A DNA stretch of 64,000 nucleotides from an uncultured Saprospiraceae bacterium (GCA_937997635.1 CALLFA010000008.1:1-64000), one strand, 5' to 3'. Numbered from the stretch's first letter, positions 9,280 to 19,777 are shown. Notes: generated by a model not told the origin, from the sequence alone. A program made the numbers and translations.

Positions 9280-11658
9280 TTAATTCATTAATAATACAGT
9301 CCCGACATTGCCATCTATAATACGTTCATCACCATCTATAACTTCATAGGTGTATTGGTATGTATAGACATCTCTTGGCATCATAATACCAGAATTATTC
9401 TTCCTCCCATTCCATCCTTGCGAAAAATCTCCCGTTTCAAAAATAAGCTGTCCATAACGATCAAAGATTCGCAATTCGTAAGCTTCAAAATTGTCGAAAA
9501 TACTGACTGGTTTAAACTCTGGATTCCTGCCAGATAGTGGACTAAATGCGTTCGGAAAAATTGGCCTTCCTGCTGCTGTTACAGGAATAACCACTGAGGC
9601 TGTATCTATACAATTGTTTACAGGTGAAAATGCACTTAAAACCACCTCATATTCACCTGGCAATCGATACTGGTGTGAAGGATTTTCTTCAAATGAAGGT
9701 GGACTATCGTCTCCAAAATCCCATTCAAATCCAGATGCTCCTTCAGAGGTATTCATAAAGTCTATACTTTGTGATGGATTTCTAACTGCGTCAATGGATG
9801 TTTCAAAGGATGATCTGGGACTCGGAAGGACTTCTAACTCCCATGGAAACACAGTCATCGTGCTACATCCAGTCGTCGATATCTCTAAGGAAACTTCAAA
9901 AAAGCCTTCTGTCTGGTACTCGTGCGAACCAATAAAATCAGAAGATGTCTCACCGTCACCAAAATCCCATTCATATAAAAATGTACCTGGATCAGTCAGG
10001 GTGATGTGTTCAAAATTGACTCGTTGGTCTCCACATATCAAAAATCGATCTGGAAGGACGGTAACATTTGTAGGTAAAGGCACAAAGTCAAATACTGATG
10101 ATGTAAATGTAGGAGAACAAGTCGCTCCTCTCATAACGGTGAGTTCGACCGCAAAACTTCCAGCTTCTGTGTATTCTATGGGTCCAGGGTCATACTGATT
10201 ACTCGTACGGCCATCACCAAATCTCCATTCATATGTTGCATTTGGGTCTTGAGGAGGCAGGTCTATATTGATTGGTCTGCTGCCACACACCAGATCATCT
10301 TGTATATCTAGACTAAATTCAGTTATCAAAGGGGGCGTCACATTCAGCACCATTTCACAAGCAGCTTCACATTGCAAATCAGGAAAGACTGTAAACCTCA
10401 CTACATATCTTGCAACTGGCAGGGTAAAAGAAGGGTCCCAATCCACCTCATTACGTGCTATTTCAGTCGTACCTGTTTCGTCAAAAACTGTCCAACGAAA
10501 AGTGACATCATTCGGATTCGCGGATGAATAATTTTCTAACTCCACCACACTTGCGCCACAAGGGTCATATTCCTGGCTGATTCTAGCAATGTCTGTGCCT
10601 CCTGCCCCACACTGATCAATAAAATCTTGAACGTTAGCACGTTGACTTGGAGGACCAATGACAGCTTCTTGATTGCAATTGGCAACACTGACATTAAAGT
10701 CTCTGTTTATTTCTCCAATTTTCTGACCAGCTCTAAATTCTTCTACCTTGACACCGACCAGATAAGTGCCTACTCCTGCCCCTGTACCAGAAATCGTTCC
10801 TGTATTCGAGTCAATGACAAAAGGAACATCAGCTAGTATGGGATTGTCAGCACTGAAGCCTTGCAGATATTCAACTTCACCAAAAAGGTTGGGAAGGCAG
10901 CGTTCAGCATCCGGACTTACACCGTCACATTCAAAGCGACACAGTTGATCAGTATCTGTAGCTGGGCAAGGATTGCTAGCGTCACCAAGTGACCCTCCTG
11001 CAACTTTAGGTGTAGTAAAGGAATAAACCAAATCGTCACCATCTGGATCTGTTGCTACAGTCTGAATGACTTGAGGAAATCCATTGCAAATAACTATTTC
11101 AGGATCAAAATTAAATGCTGGACTACTGTTGCAGCCTCTTTGTGCTTCTGGCGTAATGAATACTTCTGACAGAAAACCTGTAAGACCAGGATCTACTATA
11201 TTGGCTATGGCCGTCGATCGACAGCATCTTTGTGTAGAAATTCGGTAATCCGTATCTATAACATCTAGTGGCAGTTGTTCAACATAAACGAATTTGTCAG
11301 TTTCAAAAAAAACTTCAAGTGAACTATCAAAACACTGATTACCTAATAAAGCGACAGGTTCTTTTCTCAATTCTCCGACATCTATCATACGGACATTTCG
11401 TCTTGGATCATCAATAAAAAACTCACCTGTGACAGGGTCTCTTTGATAAACAGCAATCTCTATACTATTTGGTAAGGAAGTAAAATCCACATTCCCATCT
11501 TGATACACATCTCTATAAATCGTAAAAAAGATCTCTATTACAAATTCATCAGAATCACAATCAATTGTTCTATACGTCACATCCGTCCCTAAGACATGGC
11601 TTGCGAATACTTGATATGATCCACACAAACAAAAAACCAGGAATGTCCAGTATTTCAT
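9280..11658 (-). CDS. PKD-domain T9SS type B cargo protein (paralogue 3)
   Basis: A 792-aa secreted protein. A signal peptide (about 1-19) is followed by the mature start SHVLGTDVTYR. Residues ~20-330 form the module shared with the two upstream paralogues, including the QRCCR motif, NSSPAFNFDPEIVICNG, DPDGDDLVYSF and a putative Ig/cadherin-like segment (IDSNTGTISGTGAGVGTYLVG). Three PKD-type repeats follow, marked by EWRFGDG, EWDFGDG and EWDFGDD. The C-terminus (PIFPNAFSPLSG...FDRYGQLIFE...VYTYQYTYE) is the gliding-motility/type B domain that directs export by T9SS. It is probably a surface adhesin or surface polymer component. It is last of three paralogues in one operon, 8 bp after the previous stop. 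Confidence 0.88.
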   Translation of the reverse strand: MKYWTFLVFCLCGSYQVFASHVLGTDVTYRTIDCDSDEFVIEIFFTIYRDVYQDGNVDFTSLPNSIEIAVYQRDPVTGEFFIDDPRRNVRMIDVGELRKEPVALLGNQCFDSSLEVFFETDKFVYVEQLPLDVIDTDYRISTQRCCRSTAIANIVDPGLTGFLSEVFITPEAQRGCNSSPAFNFDPEIVICNGFPQVIQTVATDPDGDDLVYSFTTPKVAGGSLGDASNPCPATDTDQLCRFECDGVSPDAERCLPNLFGEVEYLQGFSADNPILADVPFVIDSNTGTISGTGAGVGTYLVGVKVEEFRAGQKIGEINRDFNVSVANCNQEAVIGPPSQRANVQDFIDQCGAGGTDIARISQEYDPCGASVVELENYSSANPNDVTFRWTVFDETGTTEIARNEVDWDPSFTLPVARYVVRFTVFPDLQCEAACEMVLNVTPPLITEFSLDIQDDLVCGSRPINIDLPPQDPNATYEWRFGDGRTSNQYDPGPIEYTEAGSFAVELTVMRGATCSPTFTSSVFDFVPLPTNVTVLPDRFLICGDQRVNFEHITLTDPGTFLYEWDFGDGETSSDFIGSHEYQTEGFFEVSLEISTTGCSTMTVFPWELEVLPSPRSSFETSIDAVRNPSQSIDFMNTSEGASGFEWDFGDDSPPSFEENPSHQYRLPGEYEVVLSAFSPVNNCIDTASVVIPVTAAGRPIFPNAFSPLSGRNPEFKPVSIFDNFEAYELRIFDRYGQLIFETGDFSQGWNGRKNNSGIMMPRDVYTYQYTYEVIDGDERIIDGNVGTVLLMN

Positions 11659-11666
11659 TTCTGTAT

Positions 11667-14510
11667 TTAATTTAATAATAAAACTGTGTTCGAAATGGTT
11701 GGTTGCCTCATGGAAGTTCCATTTGCTGCCAGAATTGAATATTCTGCTTTATATACATACACCCCTTGCGGAAGGATTTCTCCTGTATTATTCTTACGCC
11801 CATTCCAACCTTCATCAAAATTATTGGTGCGAAAAAGAAGCTGACCCCAGCGATCCCAAACAGTTAATTCATATTCGCTAAAACTAGTAAATACACTCAC
11901 ACCTTTAAATTCAATATTCTCATTTCCTGATGGTCTAAATGCATTAGGAAAAATGGGCATACCATCTGATTCTACAAATAGTTCAACAGTTGCCGTATCG
12001 ATACAAGTACCTATATCTGCGCTACCCGTTAATGTACGAGCGATAAGTTCAACAGTGAAGGAGCCAGGTTGATTATACGTATGTGTCGGGTTTTCATCAG
12101 TAGACCCATTATTATCGCCAAAGTCCCATTCGTATGTCGCATTGGTTGGTGTAGTTTCATTGTTAAATACGACGACTTGGGTTGGATTCGGAACAGGATT
12201 TGGGCTTGGGGTAAATGCTGCATTTGGGCCATCAACTAACGTTAAATCAAAGCTTTCTTCTCGACAAACTTGTCCGGTTGATGTGGTTAACAAAAATGTA
12301 GCAGTCACATCTCCTCCGCGTTCATATGTATGTGTCGGACTAATTTCTGTCGAACTATTTCCATCTCCGAAATCCCATGCTGCTTCAAAAACGTTGGATT
12401 GAGTCAAGGTGTTTTCAAATGAAATTTCAGCAGGAGTACAAGCAAGAAATCTAGAAGGTTGAATCGTAAATGCTGCAGGTGGCAGTACGTATTGCACCGA
12501 ATTTATTTCTGGTTCTGAACTACAGATACCATCAGAAACGACAAGACGAATGTCATATACATCTTCAATCGAATACTGAATAGGATCAGGCACTCGATCA
12601 GTAGAGGTATTGCCATCTCCGAAATCCCACATGTATTGCAATGACTGATCTGTGTTTGCTGGCATGACTTCAAAAGGATCACCCTCACAGACATCACTAT
12701 TACTGACTGTGAAGTTATTGTCTGGGATAGCTGTCGTTTGGATTGTCGCATTACCAGCATCGGCAGGACAACCGTTTGGTGCTGTCACTGTGGCTGTCAC
12801 TGTAAATGTACCGCTTGAGGTATAGGTATATTCTGGAACCAATTCTGTGGAGCTATTGCCGTCACCAAAGTCCCACTCAACCATATGATCTGCTGGAATG
12901 CTATTATTAAAAATTATCGGAGTGCCGATGCATTCACCTACAGAAGAAGGATCAATATTTACTGGTGCTACTGGAGCTGTGTACTCCACACTCTGTGTGA
13001 CTGTATCTCTGCACATACCATTTACGATTTCTAATGAGACATCAAATGGACCATCTGTGGTATATAAAATTTGACCCGGATTCTCCAAAGTAGATGTTTC
13101 TCCATTGCCAAAGTCCCAAAAATATGATGTGCCATTTGGTGCAATAGAGGTATTATCTAATAAAACCGGATCTCCACTACAAGCATCTGCTTCAGTTACA
13201 TCAAATGATGGAATTTGACTCTCTTGTACAATGAGTGAATAATTACATGAGGCTATACATATCTCATCTGGAAAAATGGTTAACTCTACTGTGTACTCGC
13301 CTTCCGGCAAATTGAAAGACGGTGTCCATTCCATATCATTCGTTTGTATTTCAGCACCAGCTGTATCAAATACACGCCACATAAATGGTGTTATTGTCGA
13401 ATCTTGTCTGGTGAAATTACGCACATTAACTCTAGTTTCTCCACATGCTGTTTGTGCCGAAGTCACCATAAAAGGCGCTGTATTACATTCACGTTCTAAA
13501 GTTGCAAAACTAGCTGTAGGGGGACCAATCACCGGCCGAGCATCACAAACTGTAACCGTAACATCAAAGTCTCTTCTGGTCTCTCCTATCTTGACACCAT
13601 CTCTGAATTCTTCTACGACTACACCCAATAAATAAATACCCGTTGCATTGGCTGTCCCCATAATTCTGCCTGTATTCTGATCTATGGTGAATGGTATACT
13701 TGCTCTAATCGCATTGTCTTCGTTAAATCCTGGAAAATATGTCACCGTATTGAAAAGATCTGGACCACAAATAGCTGGGTCGGGGATTAAGCCATCACAA
13801 TCTCGCTGACAATCTCTATTTGAAACAGGACAAGGACTTGTATCAGAATCTCCTGATGCCCCTCCTGCTACCTCTGGACGAAAAAAGGAATACACCAAGT
13901 CGTCACCATCAGGATCAGAAGCACCAACATCAATGATTTGTTCAAACTGATTACAAATGACTATCTCTGGATCATTATTGTAAACTGGACTTGAGTTTTG
14001 TAGATTTTGAACTTCTGGACTTAGCAGTGCTCTCGTTACAGATCCAGTGTTGCCAGAATTAACCACATTGCTCAATCCTTCACGTCTGCAGCACCGTTGT
14101 AAGGTAATTAAATAATTTTCATTGATGATGTCTAGTTCGATACCTCTTTGTGTGTATGATGTTTGACCTGCTTCAAACCTAGGTAAGAGAGTGCTGTCAA
14201 AACATACATTACCTTGAAATTGTAGTGCTTCTTCATCAGCATCAGGTAAGACAATAAAAATATCTACTAGTGTCCAGGCATTTCCGCTTCCTCTGTAGAT
14301 TGCTATTTCTAAATCAATTTCAGGGCTTACAGGATTTGTATCCCCATTCTGAAAGGCATCTCTGAAGATTGTTGTGGTGACATCTAATGTAAAAGAAGTG
14401 GCTGTTCTATTTGTCATCACATAGGTCATATCACTACCAATGATGTGGTTTCCTAGTGTTTCATTTAAAAATATGCAAAAAAAGGACAGGATGAAAAATA
14501 ACCTCAACAC
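11667..14510 (-). CDS. PKD-domain T9SS type B cargo protein (paralogue 2)
   Basis: A 947-aa secreted protein, the longest of the triplet. There is no ATG at the right place: the start is GTG at 14508-14510 (or the adjacent TTG), one base after the stop codon of the preceding paralogue and just after an in-frame TAA, so translation is probably coupled. The signal peptide LRLFFILSFFCIFLNETLG precedes the shared HIIGSDMTY module with its QRCCR motif. Five PKD-like repeats follow (WDFGNGETS, WDFGDGNSS, WDFGDGNTS, WDFGDGNSS, WDFGDNNGS), against three in each neighbour. The C-terminal ~90 residues are a type B T9SS domain (PIFPNAFRPSG...WDRWGQLLF...VYVYKAEY). Role inferred as surface adhesion or matrix. 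Confidence 0.87.
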   Translation of the reverse strand: MLRLFFILSFFCIFLNETLGNHIIGSDMTYVMTNRTATSFTLDVTTTIFRDAFQNGDTNPVSPEIDLEIAIYRGSGNAWTLVDIFIVLPDADEEALQFQGNVCFDSTLLPRFEAGQTSYTQRGIELDIINENYLITLQRCCRREGLSNVVNSGNTGSVTRALLSPEVQNLQNSSPVYNNDPEIVICNQFEQIIDVGASDPDGDDLVYSFFRPEVAGGASGDSDTSPCPVSNRDCQRDCDGLIPDPAICGPDLFNTVTYFPGFNEDNAIRASIPFTIDQNTGRIMGTANATGIYLLGVVVEEFRDGVKIGETRRDFDVTVTVCDARPVIGPPTASFATLERECNTAPFMVTSAQTACGETRVNVRNFTRQDSTITPFMWRVFDTAGAEIQTNDMEWTPSFNLPEGEYTVELTIFPDEICIASCNYSLIVQESQIPSFDVTEADACSGDPVLLDNTSIAPNGTSYFWDFGNGETSTLENPGQILYTTDGPFDVSLEIVNGMCRDTVTQSVEYTAPVAPVNIDPSSVGECIGTPIIFNNSIPADHMVEWDFGDGNSSTELVPEYTYTSSGTFTVTATVTAPNGCPADAGNATIQTTAIPDNNFTVSNSDVCEGDPFEVMPANTDQSLQYMWDFGDGNTSTDRVPDPIQYSIEDVYDIRLVVSDGICSSEPEINSVQYVLPPAAFTIQPSRFLACTPAEISFENTLTQSNVFEAAWDFGDGNSSTEISPTHTYERGGDVTATFLLTTSTGQVCREESFDLTLVDGPNAAFTPSPNPVPNPTQVVVFNNETTPTNATYEWDFGDNNGSTDENPTHTYNQPGSFTVELIARTLTGSADIGTCIDTATVELFVESDGMPIFPNAFRPSGNENIEFKGVSVFTSFSEYELTVWDRWGQLLFRTNNFDEGWNGRKNNTGEILPQGVYVYKAEYSILAANGTSMRQPTISNTVLLLN

Positions 14511-14511
14511 A

Positions 14512-16893
14512 CTAATTTAACAATAGAACGGTACCTCGTGCTAAATCCTTATCTCCAGCGACGTTAAAAAATCGGGCAACATATGTATATACACCTTGCG
14601 GAAGCAATTCTCCTTGATTATTCAATCGGCCATTCCAAGATTCATTGATATTGAAAGCTTCGAATACTTTCTGGCCATATCGATCAAAAATGCGTAATTC
14701 GAAATTTCCAAATCCATCAATAAGGTCTATTCCTTTGAACTCGTCATTCTGACCATCACCATTTGGAGTGAATGCATTTGGAAAAATTGGTTTGATTGGT
14801 GGGAACACGAGAAGTTCTTGTATTAAAGTATCAGAACATTCCCCTTCTCCCTTTTTGGAAATCAAGGATACATTATAAGTACCTGGCTGTGTATATACAT
14901 GTGAGGGATTAAACTCATCAGAAGTATTGCCATCACCAAAGTCCCACTCGTAAATAACACCATCTGTCGTCATGTTGTTAAAGAATACTGGTGTTACCAA
15001 ATCTTCTACAATATCAGGAACATCAAAATCAACTTTAGGAGAAGGCAGTACTTCTATAAAATCAGTAAGTACCGTGATGTCTTCACATCCTGAAGGTGAT
15101 TTAATCCGTAGCTCTACTGTGTAATTTCCTGGATCTTCATAAATGTGGGTTGGTATTAATTCTTCTGAGGTTCCCCCATCGCCAAATTCCCATCTTACTT
15201 CATATGTTTCGTCAATGACTTCTGGAATGTTTTCAAATCTGATTTCTGCTGGTTGACAACCGATAAATCGAGTTGGCGTTATTCTAAAATCGTTTGGAAT
15301 TGGAAAATAATCTAGAAACTCAACATCTGATCTAGAGCAATTTCTGTTGCTTAATGTCAGTGTGATTTCTTTTTGTCCAGGTGTTGTGAATTCAATATTT
15401 TGGCTTAGAATTCCTGGATTACTAGCAAAATTTCCTTCAACGACTCGACCATCACCAAAATCCCAACTGACATTAAAGGCGTCATCTGGCAGTTCAGAAT
15501 TAGTGCCATCTACATCGAAAAAGGTATCGTCACAATTGTTAAATTCAATATCATCAATCCTGGCTTCCAAATTATCTGTGACATCAATAAATCTAACACA
15601 GGTATCCGCACATTCTTCATTTGGGTTGATGATCAGCTCTATTCTGAATTCACCAATTCCAGGAAATCTTACTCTAGGTTGCCATTCATCCGTAATCACT
15701 TCTGTGCCTTCGCTACCCTTATCAATTGTCCATTTCCAAGTGACATCATCGGGATCAGCTTCTGTAAAATTCCTAAGTTCTATTTCTAAATCACCACATG
15801 AATCAAAGGGATCACTTGCTTCACACTGGGCCATCACTTCACGTATAGTTTCACCTCGATTGCCTGGAAGTGATTGGACCAAACAATCAGATACTGTAAA
15901 TTGAAAATCTCTTCGAATCTCTCCTATCAGTTCACCATCTCGCCACTCTTCCACACATACGGCAAGTACATATAGACCTAAAATTGTTGGTGTACCAGTA
16001 ATGATACCTGTTTGAGGGTCAATTGTCATGCCTGGATCACCAGTCTGCCGAATACTCCCTGGTATAGGCACATCGGGATCGCCTTGCAATATCTGTGCTA
16101 TAAACAATCGTGGACCACACGAACCTGGCGCTGGGGTAACACCATCACAATCTGTGGGACGACCACCAGTGCCTGATGCCGAACCTTCTACTCCGCCTGC
16201 TGCAATAGGTTGACAAAATCTATATGCCAAACTATCAGCTCTTCCAGTTAACATATCTACATCACGATCACTTGCTGAAAAATCTAAGGTTTGAAATAAG
16301 CCAGCACAAATCACTATATCTTCTTCCACATTAAATACTGGAGAACTGTTGCATTCTCGTTGTGAAATGGGATCGATTATCGTAGAATATACAGAGCCAG
16401 TAGTTCCAGAGTTGACCAAATTTGAGATATTATTATTCCGACAACATCTCTGATAGGCTAAGAGCAATGGTTCATCCATGATATCAAATGATACAATCTG
16501 AGTATAGGTCACTCTATCCGTTGAGATAAAACCAAGATCTTGAAAACAAGGATTTGGAGGAGGGATAACTGGCGTTCCAACCGTGGGAAAATTACTTGGG
16601 ACATCAGTAGCTTGCATGAAAAAACTATTCAAAAATCTGTAATTCCCAGGAGTTCCTACCCATGCGCCAATCTCTGCCGCTCGATCAAACGGACTTGGGT
16701 CATTACGTCCATCTTGAAATGCATCTCTATAAATAGTCAATGTCAACTCAATTGTCATTTGCCCATTATCCGTAGATATACACTCATACGTCATGTCACC
16801 TCCGACGATATGTCTGGCAGTCATAATCTGCGTCAGTGCAAAGAAAGCTACTAATGTGAGGAGCTTCCTCAAAGAATACAATCTATGCTTCAT
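14512..16893 (-). CDS. PKD-domain T9SS type B cargo protein (paralogue 1)
   Basis: A 793-aa secreted protein and the first gene of the triplet operon. ATG at 16891-16893, then a signal peptide of about 26 residues ending near MTARH. The N-terminal module (HIVGGDMTYEC, LTIYRDAFQDGRNDPSP, QRCCRNNNISNLVNSGTTG, FNVEEDIVICAG, IDPQTGIITGTP) is shared with both paralogues. Three PKD-like repeats (VSWDFGDG, VRWEFGDGGTS, YEWDFGDGNTS) lead into the T9SS type B end (PIFPNAFTPNGDGQNDEFKG...FDRYGQKVFE...GTVLLLN). It is divergent from the Sua5-like gene, with the promoter presumably in the 86-bp gap. Substrate or partner unknown. Confidence 0.88.
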   Translation of the reverse strand: MKHRLYSLRKLLTLVAFFALTQIMTARHIVGGDMTYECISTDNGQMTIELTLTIYRDAFQDGRNDPSPFDRAAEIGAWVGTPGNYRFLNSFFMQATDVPSNFPTVGTPVIPPPNPCFQDLGFISTDRVTYTQIVSFDIMDEPLLLAYQRCCRNNNISNLVNSGTTGSVYSTIIDPISQRECNSSPVFNVEEDIVICAGLFQTLDFSASDRDVDMLTGRADSLAYRFCQPIAAGGVEGSASGTGGRPTDCDGVTPAPGSCGPRLFIAQILQGDPDVPIPGSIRQTGDPGMTIDPQTGIITGTPTILGLYVLAVCVEEWRDGELIGEIRRDFQFTVSDCLVQSLPGNRGETIREVMAQCEASDPFDSCGDLEIELRNFTEADPDDVTWKWTIDKGSEGTEVITDEWQPRVRFPGIGEFRIELIINPNEECADTCVRFIDVTDNLEARIDDIEFNNCDDTFFDVDGTNSELPDDAFNVSWDFGDGRVVEGNFASNPGILSQNIEFTTPGQKEITLTLSNRNCSRSDVEFLDYFPIPNDFRITPTRFIGCQPAEIRFENIPEVIDETYEVRWEFGDGGTSEELIPTHIYEDPGNYTVELRIKSPSGCEDITVLTDFIEVLPSPKVDFDVPDIVEDLVTPVFFNNMTTDGVIYEWDFGDGNTSDEFNPSHVYTQPGTYNVSLISKKGEGECSDTLIQELLVFPPIKPIFPNAFTPNGDGQNDEFKGIDLIDGFGNFELRIFDRYGQKVFEAFNINESWNGRLNNQGELLPQGVYTYVARFFNVAGDKDLARGTVLLLN

Positions 16894-16979
16894 TTATTAG
16901 ATTCTTTGATGTAAGACATAATCTAGATCAAAAAAGAAACGTTCCAAAGTCTTTATTGTTGCTTTTACACAAGCTATGT

Positions 16980-17549
16980 ATGGCCTATATTGATCCAATT
17001 GATAAGATCGTTACTGTCTTGAAAAAAGATGGCGTAATCCTATATCCTACAGATACAATATGGGGACTTGGATCGAGTATGTATAGCAAACACGCGACAG
17101 AACAGATATATGCCATAAAACAACGGGAAAGGAATAAGCCTCTTTTGTTGCTTGCTGATCGCATCGAAATGATGAAAAAATATGTCAAAGACATACACCC
17201 TAGAATCGAAACCTTGCTTGTTTACCATCGGCAACCATTGACAATCATATACGAAGCTAATGATCGCGTACCTAAGCATTTACTTTGCGGTGGCTCAACA
17301 ATTGCCATACGAATCGTGCAAGACGAATTTTGTAAATCCTTGATCAACCTTTTGGGGCATCCCATAACGTCGACTTCTGCAAATATTACGGGTGAAGAAT
17401 CGCCTACATATTATTCAGAAATTAAACAGGAGGTTTCCGACAAATGCGATTATGTGGTAAAGTACCGACAAAACGATAACAGCAAAACGAAGGCATCTGT
17501 ATTAGCAAAATTTGATCATAAAGGAAACTTGAAATTTCTGCGGGTATAG
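16980..17549 (+). CDS. Sua5/YrdC/TsaC-family threonylcarbamoyl-AMP synthase
   Basis: A 189-aa YrdC-domain protein. This family makes threonylcarbamoyl-AMP from threonine, bicarbonate and ATP, the first step of the t6A37 tRNA modification. The family motifs are YPTDTIWGLG near the N-terminus, the substrate-binding run KQRERNKPLLLL, and STSANITGEE near residue 140. The ATG at 16980 is chosen because a TTG eight codons upstream adds only non-conserved residues. It is the short, single-domain form (no Sua5 C-terminal domain). The gene is convergent with the S41 peptidase gene, six bases apart. Confidence 0.9.
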   Translation: MAYIDPIDKIVTVLKKDGVILYPTDTIWGLGSSMYSKHATEQIYAIKQRERNKPLLLLADRIEMMKKYVKDIHPRIETLLVYHRQPLTIIYEANDRVPKHLLCGGSTIAIRIVQDEFCKSLINLLGHPITSTSANITGEESPTYYSEIKQEVSDKCDYVVKYRQNDNSKTKASVLAKFDHKGNLKFLRV

Positions 17550-17555
17550 ATCGAA

Positions 17556-19079
17556 TCAAAACTGCTTCTTCGCCAACAAATCTCTAGACTTAATCGATGT
17601 CAAGGCCCCTTGGACAAAAGGATCATCATCTTGCATAATTTCAAACGCCTTATTCTCAGAATACAGCATTGAAAATATCGAATATTTTAGCTGCCTTTCG
17701 AGTTCAGCTACACAGATTGGAGAACTAGAATTGTCCAACTTTACAAAGTCAGCCTCTGCCAGTTTATGCAATTCCTCAAAAGATAGATTTCGGATTTTTT
17801 CAGGTGAATTAGATTTATGCCAATCTTGTTTACGGATAATATGATATGCCGTTTTTGATATTCCATTCTTTAATGATGCAAAGCAGTCATTGGAGCCTTC
17901 GATTAATACATCAGGCACTATACCGCTTCGATTAGCAAGCGGTCGTTTATGTATAAGGGAATAAAACTGCTGGGTATCAGCATCTATTTCCTTAAAAGGC
18001 TTTTGAATAAATCTACCAGAAGGGGTTAAATATTCTGCAATAGTCAATCGAAGAGCACCACCATTATTTAGAGAGTATTGTTCTTGTACTAGACCTTTGC
18101 CATAGGTTGTTTGCCCTATAATCACTCCCCTATCCCAATCTTGGATTGCTCCAGCTAATATTTCACTACCAGAAGCAGAATTTGAATCCACAATAACCGC
18201 AATTTTCTCTAATGGATAAAACTGCCTGCCCGTTGATTTGTATTCTGACTCTTTATTGTTTTTGTCAATGGTTTTCACCAAAAGCTTATCCTTCTCTTCA
18301 AAAAATAGGCTTAATATTTTTGCTGTTTCCGGAAGGTATCCCCCTGGATTTCCTCTCAAGTCTACGATCAGATGTTTGATGCCATTGGGTTGTAAAGATT
18401 CCAATGCGTAATTAAAATCCTTATACACTTGAGCGTTGAACTGACTTATTTTTAAGTAACTAATCGAGTCATTGATTGCAAAAGCCATGCACGTGCTTTC
18501 TGAGGAAACTAATCCATTAGAAATTAAAAGATCTATTTCTTCACCTTCTCTATCAATGATAAGGCTTGTTTTTTGGCCTTTTTCTTTTTGACTTACAGCC
18601 TCTTTACCCTCCAGATCAGGAATAAGTTTGTTGTCTATGGAAATGATGCGGTCAAAGGGTTTAATGCCTGACTTTGATGCAGGACTGTCCTCAAGGATTT
18701 TTACAACAACCAAGGTATCTCCATCTTGCAAAGTCTCAATGCCAATGCCATTATAATTGCCTGACATTTGTTCATTTACCTTGACTAATTCATCTTTAGA
18801 CAGATAAGCTGAATGAGGGTCTAATTCTTCAATTATACTGGAAAGGGCTACTTCTGTAAGTTCGGATGCGTCTACACCATAAACGTACTTTGAGTCAATA
18901 AATCGAATAACTTCTTCTACTTTTCCAGCCCCTCCGTTGCGTTCATGTTTGGTCGATAGCTTTTTAATAAAAAGGTGTTGGGGATTAGAAAGCTTAAAAC
19001 CTGCAGCCAAACCCATAGAAAGTAAGAATGCATATAACAAAGGTCGGTAAACAATAGATTTTTTTGAATGATTATTCAT
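17556..19079 (-). CDS. S41-family C-terminal processing peptidase
   Basis: A 507-aa periplasmic serine protease of the CtpA/Prc type. An N-terminal hydrophobic anchor or signal (about residues 11-28) is followed by a helical region, a PDZ domain (about 105-185, with GIGIETLQDGDTLVV and SPASKSGIKPFDRI), and the catalytic core. The Ser/Lys dyad is S303 (in SNSASGSE) and K328 (in TTYGKG), 25 residues apart as in E. coli Prc. DLRGNPGG at 240-247 is the family's conserved loop. These enzymes trim C-termini of envelope proteins, often peptidoglycan enzymes. Transcribed from its own promoter, divergent from the Lrp-type regulator gene. Confidence 0.93.
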   Translation of the reverse strand: MNNHSKKSIVYRPLLYAFLLSMGLAAGFKLSNPQHLFIKKLSTKHERNGGAGKVEEVIRFIDSKYVYGVDASELTEVALSSIIEELDPHSAYLSKDELVKVNEQMSGNYNGIGIETLQDGDTLVVVKILEDSPASKSGIKPFDRIISIDNKLIPDLEGKEAVSQKEKGQKTSLIIDREGEEIDLLISNGLVSSESTCMAFAINDSISYLKISQFNAQVYKDFNYALESLQPNGIKHLIVDLRGNPGGYLPETAKILSLFFEEKDKLLVKTIDKNNKESEYKSTGRQFYPLEKIAVIVDSNSASGSEILAGAIQDWDRGVIIGQTTYGKGLVQEQYSLNNGGALRLTIAEYLTPSGRFIQKPFKEIDADTQQFYSLIHKRPLANRSGIVPDVLIEGSNDCFASLKNGISKTAYHIIRKQDWHKSNSPEKIRNLSFEELHKLAEADFVKLDNSSSPICVAELERQLKYSIFSMLYSENKAFEIMQDDDPFVQGALTSIKSRDLLAKKQF

Positions 19080-19186
19080 TTATAGTTGATAAATACTAAA
19101 AGTATCAGTAATTTTATTAAATTCGATTATACAATCTTGTTTACTATATTTACAATAACAAAATTCACCTAAAATTACCCTTTCAG

Positions 19187-19693
19187 ATGAAAAAAGGATT
19201 AGAATTAGACAGCATTGATTTACAAATATTATCTATTTTGTCTAAAGATGCTAAAACATCATATGCAGAGATAGGCAAACAACTTTTTGTATCTGGAGGT
19301 ACGGTGCATGTGAGAATTAAGAAAATGACCGAATTCGGGATCATTGTCGGTTCTAAATTAAGCATCAATTATGCAATGTTAGATTATGATATCATTGCAT
19401 TTATAGGGATTTATTTAGAAAAGAGTCAGCTATATAAGGACATCGCTCATCTCTTAAAGGAGATTCCTGAAGTCATAGAATCCCATTATACGACAGGAGG
19501 CTACAGTATTTTCGCAAAAATAATGTGTAAGGACACTGTTCATTTACGCAAAGTGTTATCCGAAAAAATCCAAAAAATTGATGGGATAGCACGAACAGAA
19601 ACATTCATTTCTTTACAAGAAGGCATCAATAGGCCTCCAGAAATTTATGAAACCAATAAGGAAGGAATTAAGGTCACGAACACGCAGGAGTAA
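19187..19693 (+). CDS. Lrp/AsnC-family transcriptional regulator
   Basis: A 168-aa DNA-binding regulator. An N-terminal winged helix-turn-helix (residues ~8-60: LDSIDLQILSILSKDAKTSYAEIGK, then VSGGTVHVRIKKM) is joined to a C-terminal RAM-type ligand-binding and oligomerisation domain (from about residue 70, with VIESHYTTGGYSIFAKI). Lrp/AsnC proteins sense amino acids and form octamers. It is about 15 residues longer at the C-terminus than typical members. No amino-acid gene is next to it, so its targets cannot be guessed from context. Confidence 0.92.
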   Translation: MKKGLELDSIDLQILSILSKDAKTSYAEIGKQLFVSGGTVHVRIKKMTEFGIIVGSKLSINYAMLDYDIIAFIGIYLEKSQLYKDIAHLLKEIPEVIESHYTTGGYSIFAKIMCKDTVHLRKVLSEKIQKIDGIARTETFISLQEGINRPPEIYETNKEGIKVTNTQE

Positions 19694-19777
19694 TTTTAAC
19701 TAATCTCTTTTTTTGTCGCTGCAATGATTTTAATCTCAGCATAGTGGATGAGTAAGTAAGTGTTTTGTTCTTTCTGC

